Positions 17,479 through 27,302 of a DNA stretch of 64,000 bases are shown in pieces. This DNA comes from JAEUMD01 sp050246945 (GTDB lineage Bacteria; Pseudomonadota; Alphaproteobacteria; Rhizobiales; Hyphomicrobiaceae). How positions within the stretch are numbered: position 1 is the first letter of the stretch; each line of letters opens with the position of its first letter. The position numbers and the translations under genes are program-made. Where the stretch lies: positions 5,066 to 69,065 of the forward strand of contig JBFWVC010000021.1 of NCBI GenBank assembly GCA_050246945.1, written 5' to 3'. Below the pieces are notes generated by a model. That model was not told the origin of the DNA and did no database searches. It saw only the letters and a list, made by a program, of their open reading frames with translations.

Positions 17479-18593
17479 GTCTGCAAACCCTGGTCAGATG
17501 CTATTGAGTGGCATTGCGCCATGCATGGTCGGCCGCCGTCGGCGAACATCGCCCGCGCCCGCGCGGCATCCGCCGCCGCAACGGAATTCCAGCGTTCGAG
17601 ATTGGTCTGTGCAGCATCGAGCGAGCGCTTGCGCCATCCCCGCACGCTCAGCGCGGTTCGGATCGCGCGGGCTGCGGCGTCCGCGCGTCCTTGTGGGATG
17701 TAGATGCCGCTGTCGCGCAGCACCTCTCGGAACACGGGCTGGTCGGGCGCGGCTACCGCAAGACCCGCGCATTGCACCTCGAGCAATGGCAGCCCGAGCC
17801 CCTCGTCGCGCGAGGTGCACAGGTAGACATCTGCGTCTTCGATCACAGCGCGCGCCTCGGCCAGCGACAGGTAGCCGCGGAGGTTGACACCCGCCCTGCC
17901 GGCGAGCCGCTGCGCCTCTCCCCCCCAGCCCTCGCGTCCAATAATGTCGAGCGTGACATTCGCGTAGCCTTGCCGTGCGAGCGCGTCGCGTATCGCAGCC
18001 GCGTAGCCGAAATTCTTGCGCGGCTCGATCGTGCCGACGGCGACGAGACGCAGTACGTCCGGTTCGTCGGTGCGTTCCGCACGCCCGCCCGGCGACAGGT
18101 CGAATACGTTTCCGATCGGAGGCCGGTAGAGGCCAATGGAAGCGTCGGCGGCAACGAACGGTTCCAGTTCGGCACGTGTCTTTTCCGAGTTGACCAGGAA
18201 ATGCTTGAGCCGCGTCACGGCGCGCCGGAAGGGCCACGCCATATAGAGCATGGCCTTGAGGCCTAGGTCCTGCCGCCGCGTCACGAGGAAAAGGTCGTGG
18301 ACATAGAGAACCACGCGCTCGCGGAAGAACTGCATCAGCGGCGAAGGCGGGAATCCCGGGAATGCAAACTTGGCGCTCGGGTTGAAAAGCGCGAGCAGCG
18401 GAAACAATAGCTGTTGCTTGAGGATGAGAGAGAGCAGCCCATTTGAACGCACGGGAACGATTTCGGCATTCTCGAATTCGAACTTTTCGAACAACTCGAT
18501 TGCAACGCGCTCAATTCCTGTGACATGCCGCCCCACGTGCGTTACATCCAGGTAGACGCGCTGGCGAGTTTCGTCACGGTTGATCATTTGCAC
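17475..18593 (-). CDS. Glycosyltransferase family 4 protein
   Basis: A 372-residue glycosyltransferase. The N-terminus (VYLDVTHVGRHVTGIERVAIEL) resembles mannosyl/rhamnosyl-type GT4 enzymes. Later come YVHDLF, VAVGTIEPRKNFGYAA and the donor-site region SRDEGLGLPLLEVQCAGLAV (E-x7-E). GGAG lies upstream of both a GTG (18593) and an ATG (18587); either may be used. It is 12 bases downstream of the next glycosyltransferase and overlaps the xylanase start by 4 bases, forming a tight operon. The acceptor and sugar cannot be predicted. Confidence 0.85.
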   Translation of the reverse strand: MQMINRDETRQRVYLDVTHVGRHVTGIERVAIELFEKFEFENAEIVPVRSNGLLSLILKQQLLFPLLALFNPSAKFAFPGFPPSPLMQFFRERVVLYVHDLFLVTRRQDLGLKAMLYMAWPFRRAVTRLKHFLVNSEKTRAELEPFVAADASIGLYRPPIGNVFDLSPGGRAERTDEPDVLRLVAVGTIEPRKNFGYAAAIRDALARQGYANVTLDIIGREGWGGEAQRLAGRAGVNLRGYLSLAEARAVIEDADVYLCTSRDEGLGLPLLEVQCAGLAVAAPDQPVFREVLRDSGIYIPQGRADAAARAIRTALSVRGWRKRSLDAAQTNLERWNSVAAADAARARAMFADGGRPCMAQCHSIASDQGLQT

Positions 18594-18605
18594 AGAAACT
18601 CCTGC

Positions 18606-19733
18606 TCAGTTGCTCGAAGCCAGCTCAATGCTGGTCGTGTTGGTCGTCAGTGACTGCGGCTCGGCCAGAACTTCGTCGATCAGCGCGGTGTAGGCGGGTA
18701 CTCGCACGTCGAACGAGAACGCAGTGGCGCGCTTGAGCCGCTCCTGCGGGTCGCCGGGATCTGCCAGTGCGTCGTCGATCGCCTGCGCGAGCTGCACCTC
18801 GTCGGACAGCGAGACAATGCGCCCATGACGGCCATGCTTCAGGATCTCCAGCGGACCTGAACACGCGGTAGTCACCACCGGCAGGCCGTAGGCCATTGCC
18901 TCGACGACCACGTTGCCGAACGGTTCCGAAATGGACGAGAGCGCGAAGACCTTGGCCGAACTGTAAGCCTTCCAGGGTTCGCGGCTGTAGCCGGGCATTG
19001 ACACCTTGTTTGCCAATCCAAGACGCTTCACCTCGCGCTCCAGCATCGCGCGCTGAGGACCCTTCCCCAGAATGACGAGACGCGCATCAGGTGTGCGCAC
19101 ACGCCGGAATGCTCGGATGAGAGTGCGAAAATCCTTCTCGACCACCATGCGGCCGACGGCCAGGACGACCGGATCGCGCGCGGCAAGCTCGTCACTGGAT
19201 GGCACGGCAATGCCCGCAGGAAAGAATACCGGATTGTGAATGGTGACAGTCTTGTGCGGATTGGCGCGCCAGCGCTGCACGAGTTCGTCGCGCAGTCCTT
19301 CCGAAACCGCCACGGTACGGCTCGCCGTGCGCGACAGGATCGGCAGAGTGAGGTACGTGAACCAGCTGAGCCACCCGGTCTTCCATTCGTTGTAGCCGTG
19401 ATAGGTGATGATGGCCTTCGTCCGCGACCGCGCCATGCTCATTGCCGCCAGGAGCTTGGTATTGCAGCCGCCGACCGCCGAAAGGGCGATGTCGGGTTGC
19501 TCGCGCCTCAGAACTTCGGCGAGCTTCCGCGTCGCACGGAAATGCCCTTTGCCAAGTGTGACGAGCGGGATCTCGGAATGTAGGTTCGAGCGGTTGTCAT
19601 CGGCCTCGAAGTCCTGCACGAAGACGACGTCGTAGCCGCGCTTCTTGAAGGCGGTGGCAAGGCAAGCCCAAAGCCGCTCCGCGCCGCCATCGACGAGCCC
19701 GTGCGTGTAGAAGAGGATTTTCGCGGTGGGCAT
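18606..19733 (-). CDS. Glycosyltransferase family 4 protein
   Basis: I start at ATG 19733 (MPTAKILFYTHGLVDGGAERL), preceded by GAGGG; upstream codons lack a family match. The 375-residue enzyme has the GT4 Gly-Gly-Ala-Glu motif at about residues 16-19, LAVGRMVVEKDFRTLIRAF, VILGKGPQR, and the donor motif EPFGNVVVEAMAYGLPVV. These belong to cytoplasmic GT-B enzymes that assemble lipid-linked oligosaccharides. It is third in the minus-strand exopolysaccharide operon. Confidence 0.88.
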   Translation of the reverse strand: MPTAKILFYTHGLVDGGAERLWACLATAFKKRGYDVVFVQDFEADDNRSNLHSEIPLVTLGKGHFRATRKLAEVLRREQPDIALSAVGGCNTKLLAAMSMARSRTKAIITYHGYNEWKTGWLSWFTYLTLPILSRTASRTVAVSEGLRDELVQRWRANPHKTVTIHNPVFFPAGIAVPSSDELAARDPVVLAVGRMVVEKDFRTLIRAFRRVRTPDARLVILGKGPQRAMLEREVKRLGLANKVSMPGYSREPWKAYSSAKVFALSSISEPFGNVVVEAMAYGLPVVTTACSGPLEILKHGRHGRIVSLSDEVQLAQAIDDALADPGDPQERLKRATAFSFDVRVPAYTALIDEVLAEPQSLTTNTTSIELASSN

Positions 19734-19843
19734 TTCATTTCCCTCAGTGGGAGGTTCGCGTGGCGCCGGTTTCACGCGTGGCAGCCTCGCCAGCCGCCAT
19801 TCGCGGTATTGAACGGATTCGACCGAAGCTTCTTGTGCGCGGA

Positions 19844-20728
19844 TCAGGCTCCGACATCCTGCGGCCTTCTGCGCAGTGGCGACATCAACGCGAGGTCTGC
19901 GAACAGCAGCGCGCACCGAGCGTAGCGCAGCGCCAGCCGTCGCGGGTTGGAAGCGAGCCGCCACGCCCACTCCAGGCCCGCATTCTGAACGGCACGCGGA
20001 GCACGAACCTGCCTGCCTGCAAGAAAGTCGAGCGCGGCACCGACTCCCACAAACACCACCGGCACGCCACGTGAGACCGCACGCGCGGCAAGCAGCTCCT
20101 GCTTGGGGGCGCCGAGTGCGACGAAGCAGATGCGCGCACCCGAAGCGGCGATAAGGTCGATCGCGGCATCTCCTTCCGGTCCGTCCGGATTGAAGCCCAT
20201 CGGCGGTGCCGAGCTACCGGCGATGCAGAGGCGTCCATTCGTATTTGCCGCGAGCCGTTGTCCCGCACGCCCGAGCACGTCGGCGGTCGAGCCGAACAGA
20301 TAGACGGGCACCCCGCGTCGCGCCGCCTCCTCGGCCAGCGGCAGCACCATGTCGGCCCCCGTAGTGCGCTCGATGCCCTTGTGCTGCGACGAGGCGAGGC
20401 GCACGACCGGAGCGCCGTCGGCGGTTATGAAGCGGGCCTGTCGGTAGGCGTTGCGGAATTTCTCGCTGGCTCGCAACTTGACCAGATGATCCAGGTTGAG
20501 CGTGAAGGCAGCAGCGCCTTCGCCCCGTTCGGCAGCAGTGGCGATCTCGCTCACTGCCTGGCGCATGTTGGAAAGCGTGATGGGCCATCCGTCGATCAAC
20601 GCCAGGGGAGCAGCGCCCAGCGAGGCTGCCGGAGATGTCTCAAGGGCCAAAGCAGTTTTGAATCTAGAAAGCTGGTCGGCGGTGCATTCGCGCTCGATTT
20701 TGGAATGACGCATCATTTTAGTACGCAT
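19844..20728 (-). CDS. WecG/TagA/CpsF-family glycosyltransferase
   Basis: About 294 residues. Diagnostic segments are INLDHLVKLR-like TLNLDHLVKLRASEKFRNAY, the TADGAPVVRLA motif, YLFGSTADVLGRAG, FVALGAPKQELLAA and VGVGAALDFLAG. This is the GT26 family, which transfers a sugar (for example ManNAcA or Glc) onto a lipid-linked precursor. The start is uncertain: ATG 20728 has a GGATGG upstream; ATG 20716 and GTG 20758 are alternatives. It lies within the minus-strand exopolysaccharide gene run. The 235-base gap upstream holds no supported gene. Confidence 0.88.
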   Translation of the reverse strand: MRTKMMRHSKIERECTADQLSRFKTALALETSPAASLGAAPLALIDGWPITLSNMRQAVSEIATAAERGEGAAAFTLNLDHLVKLRASEKFRNAYRQARFITADGAPVVRLASSQHKGIERTTGADMVLPLAEEAARRGVPVYLFGSTADVLGRAGQRLAANTNGRLCIAGSSAPPMGFNPDGPEGDAAIDLIAASGARICFVALGAPKQELLAARAVSRGVPVVFVGVGAALDFLAGRQVRAPRAVQNAGLEWAWRLASNPRRLALRYARCALLFADLALMSPLRRRPQDVGA

Positions 20729-20963
20729 GCTTACGATCACCATCCACAAATCAAACACTGAAGATCCGCAGGAGTTTTTGCCATTTGCGAAGAAGCAGTT
20801 TCGAAGTTCCGCTTCCTGAGGACCGGATAAGCAACTGCCATGCCGAAATATTATTGCCCAGATTGCCCGCTTGCGGCTTTTGCAATGGCCAAAATCAGAT
20901 TTTCAAAAAGGAAATAGAATACGCCGCCGTCGTCCCGTTGAATCAGCCAGGACCGAGACCCCT

Positions 20964-22331
20964 CTAGGCGGCAGTCTTGAGCCGGGGCGGTCGTGTTGCG
21001 CCTCGCGGCCCAACGGGATCAGGATGGGTGGGCGGTATCGCCTGGCGCCCGGGTGGACCCAACTTGTTCGACTCCGCCGCCGGCCGATGGAATAGCACCA
21101 GCAGCATCAATACGAAGATAGCAAGCAGCGGGCTTTTTGCCGACAAGCTGACCGACGTTGTGGCCACCAGATAGAAGAACAGGAACGCCCACACCGCGCC
21201 CCGGCGCACGTGCCGTGCGATGTCGTAGCTGAAGGCGAGGAGCGCAGCGAAGAAGACGATCGAGGCAACGAGGCCATAGGACAATATGAAGCTGATCCAA
21301 AAGCTTTCGATGCCGAAATCGAGGCCGAATCGGAATCGCAGAGTCTCCATGAGTTTTGCATCGGGCGCCAAAAGCAACTCGTGCCAGGACAGGAAGCGGA
21401 ACAGCTCGAACATTTCGGTGCGCGTGTCGGCACTGCCCTTGTCGTCGATGAAGCGCTCCATGAATTGGTCGAAGAATCCATTTTCAGCAAGCACGGTGAC
21501 GACGAGCGCCGCTACCGGTGCCAGAACCAGGACCTTGAGGACCGTGGCTTTGTCGAACGGCGCCCCTCGCATGATCGCGACGAGACGCAGCAGCAACAGC
21601 AGGCCCAGCAGCGCGACCAGCAGCACCGATGCCGCGCGTCCACCGAACACGATCATGCCCGCTGCGTTCGACACAAAGGCAGCCGCGCGCAGCAGCCAGG
21701 GCAAATCCCTCCCTGCGCCGAGTGCAAGCAACAGTAGATAGCTGCCCGTAAGGCTCGCATTGGCGAGAGGATGTCCGAGCAGCGCTGTCGATCGCCAGTC
21801 ATCTTCGATCACCACCCCGGATGCGACGATCGGAGTAAGCCGCATTGCGCCGGCGAACTCGCCGATGCCGATCAGCGCATTCACAATCATCAGAGCATGA
21901 ATGATCCAGCCCAGATGCCGCGCCCGCCTGTCGCTGACGTCATGGAAGAGCAGGAAAACGAGAGCAGGCAGCAGGAACGTGTCGAAGAATTGTGTAAAGG
22001 GCAGATTCACCACCCGTATCGAGTGAAGTATCAGTAGCGCGATAGCGCCGAGATAGATGATCAGCAGTGGATGCCGTCCTGCTTGTTCGATGAACCACGA
22101 CAGCGGATTGCCCGCGGCGATACCGGCTAGCAGTACGATCGCAGCCGCGATGAGTGTCGCCGGATGTATCTTCTCCAGCGGATTGCCACCCGGCTCGTCG
22201 TAGTTGAAGCCGAAATGTACCAGCGCCAGCGGCGAGATCGTGAGCAGTACGATCGTGAGAACGCCGAGCAGCAGGCCGAATGGAGGCCCGTCCGGAACCG
22301 AGGGGCGCTCGATTGGCGTTCGCGTGCTCAT
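20964..22331 (-). CDS. O-antigen ligase/Wzy-like polymerase (VpsF-like)
   Basis: I start at ATG 22331 (MSTRTPIERPSV), giving 455 residues; the longer frame adds a non-conserved N-terminus. Ten or more hydrophobic helices are interrupted by one larger periplasmic loop (about residues 280-350), the layout of O-antigen ligases and polysaccharide polymerases. A FGGRAASVLLVALLGLLLLL segment follows a short hydrophilic turn, as in VpsF-like proteins. Together with Wzx and the Wzc-like protein it would polymerise repeat units in the periplasm. These proteins are poorly conserved, so the ligase/polymerase choice rests on topology and context. Confidence 0.75.
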   Translation of the reverse strand: MSTRTPIERPSVPDGPPFGLLLGVLTIVLLTISPLALVHFGFNYDEPGGNPLEKIHPATLIAAAIVLLAGIAAGNPLSWFIEQAGRHPLLIIYLGAIALLILHSIRVVNLPFTQFFDTFLLPALVFLLFHDVSDRRARHLGWIIHALMIVNALIGIGEFAGAMRLTPIVASGVVIEDDWRSTALLGHPLANASLTGSYLLLLALGAGRDLPWLLRAAAFVSNAAGMIVFGGRAASVLLVALLGLLLLLRLVAIMRGAPFDKATVLKVLVLAPVAALVVTVLAENGFFDQFMERFIDDKGSADTRTEMFELFRFLSWHELLLAPDAKLMETLRFRFGLDFGIESFWISFILSYGLVASIVFFAALLAFSYDIARHVRRGAVWAFLFFYLVATTSVSLSAKSPLLAIFVLMLLVLFHRPAAESNKLGPPGRQAIPPTHPDPVGPRGATRPPRLKTAA

Positions 22332-22502
22332 GCTCTCGTGGAACCCTCTCTGCAAGTTTCTCGGTGCCTCGGGTTCGTCTAGATGAGACGTCGCCGCGGC
22401 GACCCCTTTCCATGGCGGCTCAAACCGCGTCCCGCTTCTCTGCGCGCCGCGAGCCAACGAATAATGTGGCAGCCCCGAGCGTTGTGACGCCAGACGGCGC
22501 TG

Positions 22503-24734
22503 CTACACGGAGTGGCGTCCTCCCGCCATGTTGACCACCACACCCACGAATTTCTCCTCGAAGGGTTCGATCATCCGCATGGCTTCGCGCTGCACCAGCG
22601 GCGAGGCATCGCCCGCCCGCGCCACGAGGATGATCTGGTCTGCGATCGGCATCAGGGTGGTTGTGCTCTCGTCTTCCAGCAGTGCGCCGGCGTCGATAAC
22701 GACGAAATCGTAGGATTCGGCAAGCGCGACAATGCCCGCCGCCAGCCGCTTGCGCTGGTGCGTGGCGAGCGTGCGCAGATCCGCCAGTGCGATCGGCAGG
22801 AACATCAGGCCCGAGCGCGCATCGCGCCTCGTGATCGAGCGCAGGTGCAGCGTGTTGTCGAGAATGATCGGGTCGCTATGATCGAAGTCGGTAGCCAGTG
22901 TGTTCGAAAGCTCCGTATCGGTGGAATCCGCATCGACGAGCAGCACACGCTCGCCCGACATCGCCGCCGCATAGGCGACCGCAAGTGCCGCCGACGATGC
23001 GCCAATGCCACTGTGCGCCGAAGTCACGACCGCAATGTCCGGCGACCCGTTTCGGTGGCGTGACCTTAGCCGCGTCGTCAGGCGCAACACGGCCTGGCGA
23101 TAGCCCCGCGCGGCGTCCGACACGTTGGCATTGGCAATCGCGGCCATCACCTCGCTGAGCCCGGGACCGTCTCGGTGTCGTCGAAGACGCAGCAGGCCGC
23201 CGCGGCCCGCGCCGCCAAGCACCGGCAGGATGCCCAGTACATTCGTCACATCTATGGACGCGGGAGGCTCGGTCCTGCGGTTCGAAATTTCCATCTGGTC
23301 GCGGATCAGCGCGTGAGCGATGCCGATGCCGAGCCCGCCAAGCAGACCGAGCGCAACGACGAGCCACGTGATCGGCTTGCTTGGCTTTGTGGGCAGGCTC
23401 GCCGGAGAGATGACGCGCGCTTCTGCGAGCGTCAGGGTCTGCTGCTCCTGGGTTTGCTTGGCCCGCGCCAGGAATGTATTGAGCAGGTCGCGGCTGGTGG
23501 CGACATCCTGCTCCAGCTCCCTCAAGCGGATCTGCGCCGTATTGGTCCTTGCCACGTCGGACTTCGACGCCTCCAGTGAGCGCGTCAGCTCTTCGACCCG
23601 GTTGCTGGCGAACTGGTAGTCGCCCTTCGCACTGGCGGCGATTCGCTTTAGCTCGGCATTGATCTGGTTTCGAACCTCATGCAACTGCGAGCGCACCTCG
23701 ATGAGCACCGGGTGACGACCCTGCAACTGCGTCGAAAGCGCTGCCTCGCGTCGCGCCACCTGCGCAAATTGTTCGCGCAGTTTCTGCACGAGACCCGACC
23801 GGATGGCGTCTGGCAGGAATTCGGGGCTTCCACCCTCCTTCACCGCCGACTGCACGAGCTCGAGGCGGGCCTTGCTTTCGGCGGCTACGGCTCGCGCCGT
23901 TATCAGCTCGGACGACATGCGTGTCAGCTGCTGCTCGGCCACGAGCCCGCCCTCGGAGGCCAGAATCTTGTTGGCCTTTTTGAACTCGTCGACACGCGTC
24001 TCTGCCTCGCGAAGTTGCCGGCGCAGTTCGCCAAGCCGATCGTCGATCAGCTTGTTGGCCCTGCGGATCTCGTCGGCCTTGCTATCGGCCTGATCCTCCA
24101 GATACGCGTCGACCACCGCCTCCGTCAGTCGCGCAGCCTTCACGGGCGAGTTCGAAGCCACCTCAACCTCTACAACATAGGTCTTCTGCGCCCGCTTGAC
24201 CTTGACGTTGCTAGAGAGGCTCGCTAGCGCGCGTGCCTCTGGAGATATCTCCTGCGCCGGTCCGCGAATGAATGCCTTGACCTGCGAGAGAAGGCCGCTG
24301 CCCGGAGGCGCGTTGAACTCCGGATCGTTGACGAGATCCATTTTGTCCACCACGCGCTTTAGAACGCTGTCTGACCCAATGATAGCGAGCTGGCTTTCGA
24401 CCAGCACCAGGTCGGATCCGAGGTTCGTCTGAAGGAGTTCCTCGGGCAGAATTTTTCGCGAGCGCGGGTCAATGAAAATGGAGGTGGACGCGGTGTAGAC
24501 GGGCTTGGCCACGGCGAGGTAGGCGATCGCAATGCCAAGAAACGACAGGGTTAACAGGGCGATGGTCGCCGCATTGCGGGACAGTATGGACATGAATCCA
24601 CCAAAGTCGGACGTTCCGGCGACGGTATTATAAGGAATGAAGGGAGATTTAGATAGCATTGTCAGAGGGATGGAGTTGGCGACTTTCAGGCCGAAAGAGC
24701 TCTTCTTATCAAGCCGTTCTGCTATCTGTACCAT
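22503..24734 (-). CDS. Wzc/ExoP-like chain-length co-polymerase with degenerate kinase domain
   Basis: A Wzz domain with a first transmembrane helix (IALLTLSFLGIAIAYLAVAKPVY), a long periplasmic coiled-coil region and a second helix (ITWLVVALGLLGGLGIGIAHAL) is followed by a cytoplasmic P-loop domain. Walker A is SAHSGIGASSA: the invariant Lys is replaced by Ala (codon at 22998-23000). Walker A' (VLLVDADSTDTE) and Walker B (YDFVVIDAGAL) remain. The end (NMAGGRHSV) lacks the C-terminal tyrosine cluster of BY-kinases. The co-polymerase role should be kept, but autokinase activity is doubtful. The start is uncertain: ATG 24734 and 24659 are both possible, and neither has a clear ribosome-binding site. 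It is first in the minus-strand run, divergent from the priming transferase. Confidence 0.82.
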   Translation of the reverse strand: MVQIAERLDKKSSFGLKVANSIPLTMLSKSPFIPYNTVAGTSDFGGFMSILSRNAATIALLTLSFLGIAIAYLAVAKPVYTASTSIFIDPRSRKILPEELLQTNLGSDLVLVESQLAIIGSDSVLKRVVDKMDLVNDPEFNAPPGSGLLSQVKAFIRGPAQEISPEARALASLSSNVKVKRAQKTYVVEVEVASNSPVKAARLTEAVVDAYLEDQADSKADEIRRANKLIDDRLGELRRQLREAETRVDEFKKANKILASEGGLVAEQQLTRMSSELITARAVAAESKARLELVQSAVKEGGSPEFLPDAIRSGLVQKLREQFAQVARREAALSTQLQGRHPVLIEVRSQLHEVRNQINAELKRIAASAKGDYQFASNRVEELTRSLEASKSDVARTNTAQIRLRELEQDVATSRDLLNTFLARAKQTQEQQTLTLAEARVISPASLPTKPSKPITWLVVALGLLGGLGIGIAHALIRDQMEISNRRTEPPASIDVTNVLGILPVLGGAGRGGLLRLRRHRDGPGLSEVMAAIANANVSDAARGYRQAVLRLTTRLRSRHRNGSPDIAVVTSAHSGIGASSAALAVAYAAAMSGERVLLVDADSTDTELSNTLATDFDHSDPIILDNTLHLRSITRRDARSGLMFLPIALADLRTLATHQRKRLAAGIVALAESYDFVVIDAGALLEDESTTTLMPIADQIILVARAGDASPLVQREAMRMIEPFEEKFVGVVVNMAGGRHSV

Positions 24735-25032
24735 CTTCGCGGGCCCATTAGGCGTGTTTTGTCGATATTGCGCATTTCTCAAGCGTCCTCGCGAAATCGC
24801 ATGCGAGGGCCGTGCGGGCCACCGGAGCCCTGGCCGGTTGTGCAACAAATGTGCCCAAGTGTTTGAAGTTGAGGATCAGGTGGTTCGTGGGACGCGTTGA
24901 CGCCTTTAACTGCGAACGAGTTTTGCTTCGTGCGGTCGTCGGAGTTGGTACCCAAATTTGCATTGCGAGGTTCCGGGGTAGGAGTTTTGCCGCCCCGGCC
25001 ACGCGAATCGTCGCGGCCGGGACAGGCGCCAC

Positions 25033-26499
25033 GTGGAGAGTTCTCGCGCCGTGAATGGAACGACGTGCAAGATTGATGCGGCCGGAGCCGCGCAGGGTCG
25101 CTGGCTGGCAATCGGCAACACCGCTTTCGCAATCATCGCACTGGCTACTGAAAGCCTGGCCATTCTGACAACCTCGGTACTGAGCGGCACCGCCTACCAT
25201 TTCGTCGTTTATGACAATGTGGGAGCGATCGAGACCTATGTTGCGATCGGCGCTCTGACTGCTCTTCTCTACACGCTCCCCTTCATCTTTCGAGACGAGT
25301 ACGGCATCGATCGCTTCCTCGAGTGCCCTCGCGCGACACGGCGAATTTTCGTCATCTGGAATTACGTGTTCCTTTGTCTGGCGCTTTTTGGATTTCTTAC
25401 AAAGACGACCGGCGTCTTTTCCCGCGGCTGGATGATCCTCTTCTATGCCGCCGGCCTCGTAGCAGTGATCGCCGTAGACGCATTCATCGATATGATGCTG
25501 AAATCGGCCATCGCACGGGGACACATCGTCTACCGGCGTCTCATGCTGATCGGCACGGAGAACGAACTCGCACGCACCAAGGCTGATATCGAACGAACCG
25601 CTTCGAATATGCGCGTCGTGGCGACCGGCGTGCTCGCTGATCCCGGACCGCCACCCGACGACAGGGACCACGACGCGGTTTTGCGCCAGATCGTTTCAAG
25701 CGCGCGCGCCTGCCACGTCGAGGATATAATAATACTGCTTGACTGGTCGCAGGGTTCGCGGATTGAGCGCATCGTCGAAGGATTGCTCGTTCTCCCCGTG
25801 GGCGTCCACGTTGGCGCCGGCGGCGTCATTGGGCGCTTCTCTGATCCGCGCATAACGCGGTTCGGCGGCACGACGACGCTATCACTTACCGGCGCACCGA
25901 TCGGGCCGATGCAGGCTCTCGCCAAGCGCGTGTTCGACATCGCGCTCTCATCCGCGGCTCTCGTGCTCGCGGCGCCGCTGTTCGTGATCCTGGCGATCTT
26001 GATCAAACTGGATAGCGACGGGCCGGTCTTCTTTCGTCAGCGCCGCCGAGGCTATAATCATCGGGAGTTCCGCATTTGGAAGTTCCGCACGATGACCACG
26101 CTTGAAGATGGCGATCGCGTTACGCAGGCTTCCCGCTCCGATACCCGCGTGACACGCGTCGGCCAGTGGCTGAGAAAGCTCAACCTCGATGAGCTTCCCC
26201 AGCTCATCAACGTGCTGCTCGGCGAGATGTCGCTGGTCGGCCCCAGGCCGCACGCAGTGGCCCACGACATCCACTACGAGACCCGAATTCTCGACTATCC
26301 GCGCAGGCTGAACGTGAAGCCGGGTATCACTGGCTGGGCGCAGGTCCACGGCCTGCGCGGCGCCACCGAGACCGAGGAAGCCATGCGCCGGCGCGTCGAA
26401 TACGACATTCACTACATCGAGAACTGGTCGCTCGTGCTCGACCTCTACATTCTTGCGTTGACCCTGCTGTCGCCGCGGGCATATCGCAACGCATTTTGA
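25033..26499 (+). CDS. Polyprenyl-phosphate sugar-1-phosphate transferase (WcaJ-like)
   Basis: A 488-residue membrane enzyme that starts exopolysaccharide synthesis by moving a hexose-1-phosphate from a UDP-sugar to undecaprenyl phosphate. Four N-terminal helices and a CoA-binding-like middle domain (about 165-290) precede the catalytic part. That part has KRVFDIALS plus a re-entrant helix, GPVFFRQRRRGYN, FRIWKFRTM, LRKLNLDELPQLINVLLGEMSLVGPRP and KPGITGWAQVHGLRG. All are signatures of the bacterial sugar transferase family. Translation probably starts at GTG 25033, with GTG 25051 as alternative. It is divergent from the co-polymerase gene, so a shared control region lies between 24735 and 25032. 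Confidence 0.93.
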   Translation: MESSRAVNGTTCKIDAAGAAQGRWLAIGNTAFAIIALATESLAILTTSVLSGTAYHFVVYDNVGAIETYVAIGALTALLYTLPFIFRDEYGIDRFLECPRATRRIFVIWNYVFLCLALFGFLTKTTGVFSRGWMILFYAAGLVAVIAVDAFIDMMLKSAIARGHIVYRRLMLIGTENELARTKADIERTASNMRVVATGVLADPGPPPDDRDHDAVLRQIVSSARACHVEDIIILLDWSQGSRIERIVEGLLVLPVGVHVGAGGVIGRFSDPRITRFGGTTTLSLTGAPIGPMQALAKRVFDIALSSAALVLAAPLFVILAILIKLDSDGPVFFRQRRRGYNHREFRIWKFRTMTTLEDGDRVTQASRSDTRVTRVGQWLRKLNLDELPQLINVLLGEMSLVGPRPHAVAHDIHYETRILDYPRRLNVKPGITGWAQVHGLRGATETEEAMRRRVEYDIHYIENWSLVLDLYILALTLLSPRAYRNAF

Positions 26500-26700
26500 T
26501 CGAGGCATCGCCTGTAGGGCCCAGGTTCTTGCGCAAGAAAACTGAAATACTGTGCCGATATGGCGCGATTTGATGTCTGACCGATGATACGTTGGGGTGC
26601 AGGGGGCCGCATTTTCAGCAAGCTTAGAGGAACGTTAGCCAATTTCTGTCATCAACTGGGGAAGTTCGCGTTCGACCAGCATCAGGGAGCTGTTTCAGTC

Positions 26701-27075
26701 ATGCGTATCAGGAGCATCCTTGCGGCGTTGGCGGTTCTGTCCGCTTTCTTCGTCGCGCTGCCGCAGCCGGCATCCGCCGGCTTCCTTCACGACAACGGCG
26801 CCTGGGGCCGCGAGCGGGTCGTCACGCACCGCGTTTACGCGCCGCGCTACCGCCATCGCTATTATGTCTCGAGCGAAACCGATCCCTATCACTATCGCTA
26901 TGTGCAGCCGCGCTATTATCCGTACTACAACTCGAACTATTGGGTGCCGGCGCGCTGCTATCGCAAGTCCCGCAAGCACTACACGCTGCCGCGGTATTAC
27001 AAGGCATGGGGCTATACGAAGCGCTGCAAGCTCAACCAGGGATGCAAGCCCCAGGGCTATCGCCACCGCCGCTGA
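26701..27075 (+). CDS. Small secreted Tyr/Arg/His-rich protein
   Basis: ATG 26701 with GGGAGC upstream opens a 124-residue product with a clear signal peptide (to about residue 25, PASAG). The mature part is dominated by Tyr, Arg and His (YRHRYYVSS, HYRYVQPRYYPYYNSNY) with three Cys near the end (ARCYRKS, KRCKLNQGCK). No domain is recognised. Basic aromatic-rich exported proteins of this kind are common in Hyphomicrobiales; a cell-wall or surface role is only a guess. Confidence 0.75.
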   Translation: MRIRSILAALAVLSAFFVALPQPASAGFLHDNGAWGRERVVTHRVYAPRYRHRYYVSSETDPYHYRYVQPRYYPYYNSNYWVPARCYRKSRKHYTLPRYYKAWGYTKRCKLNQGCKPQGYRHRR

Positions 27076-27302
27076 GCGGCCACAAGCCGAATTCATGTGA
27101 GACCACATCGGCCTCCGGTGCATGACCGGCGGCCGATTTGTGCTGCGCGCGCCGTCTCAGTATCCTTGCAGCCGATAGTGACGCCGGTCGTGATCGAAGT
27201 CACAGTTGCGGTGAGCCATCGTGCTATTCTTATTACTAATGAAGCCACGATGCGCCGCGCCCCCGGTTCCCAGCGGCCGCGAAGCCGAGTGTGAAGGATA
27301 CG

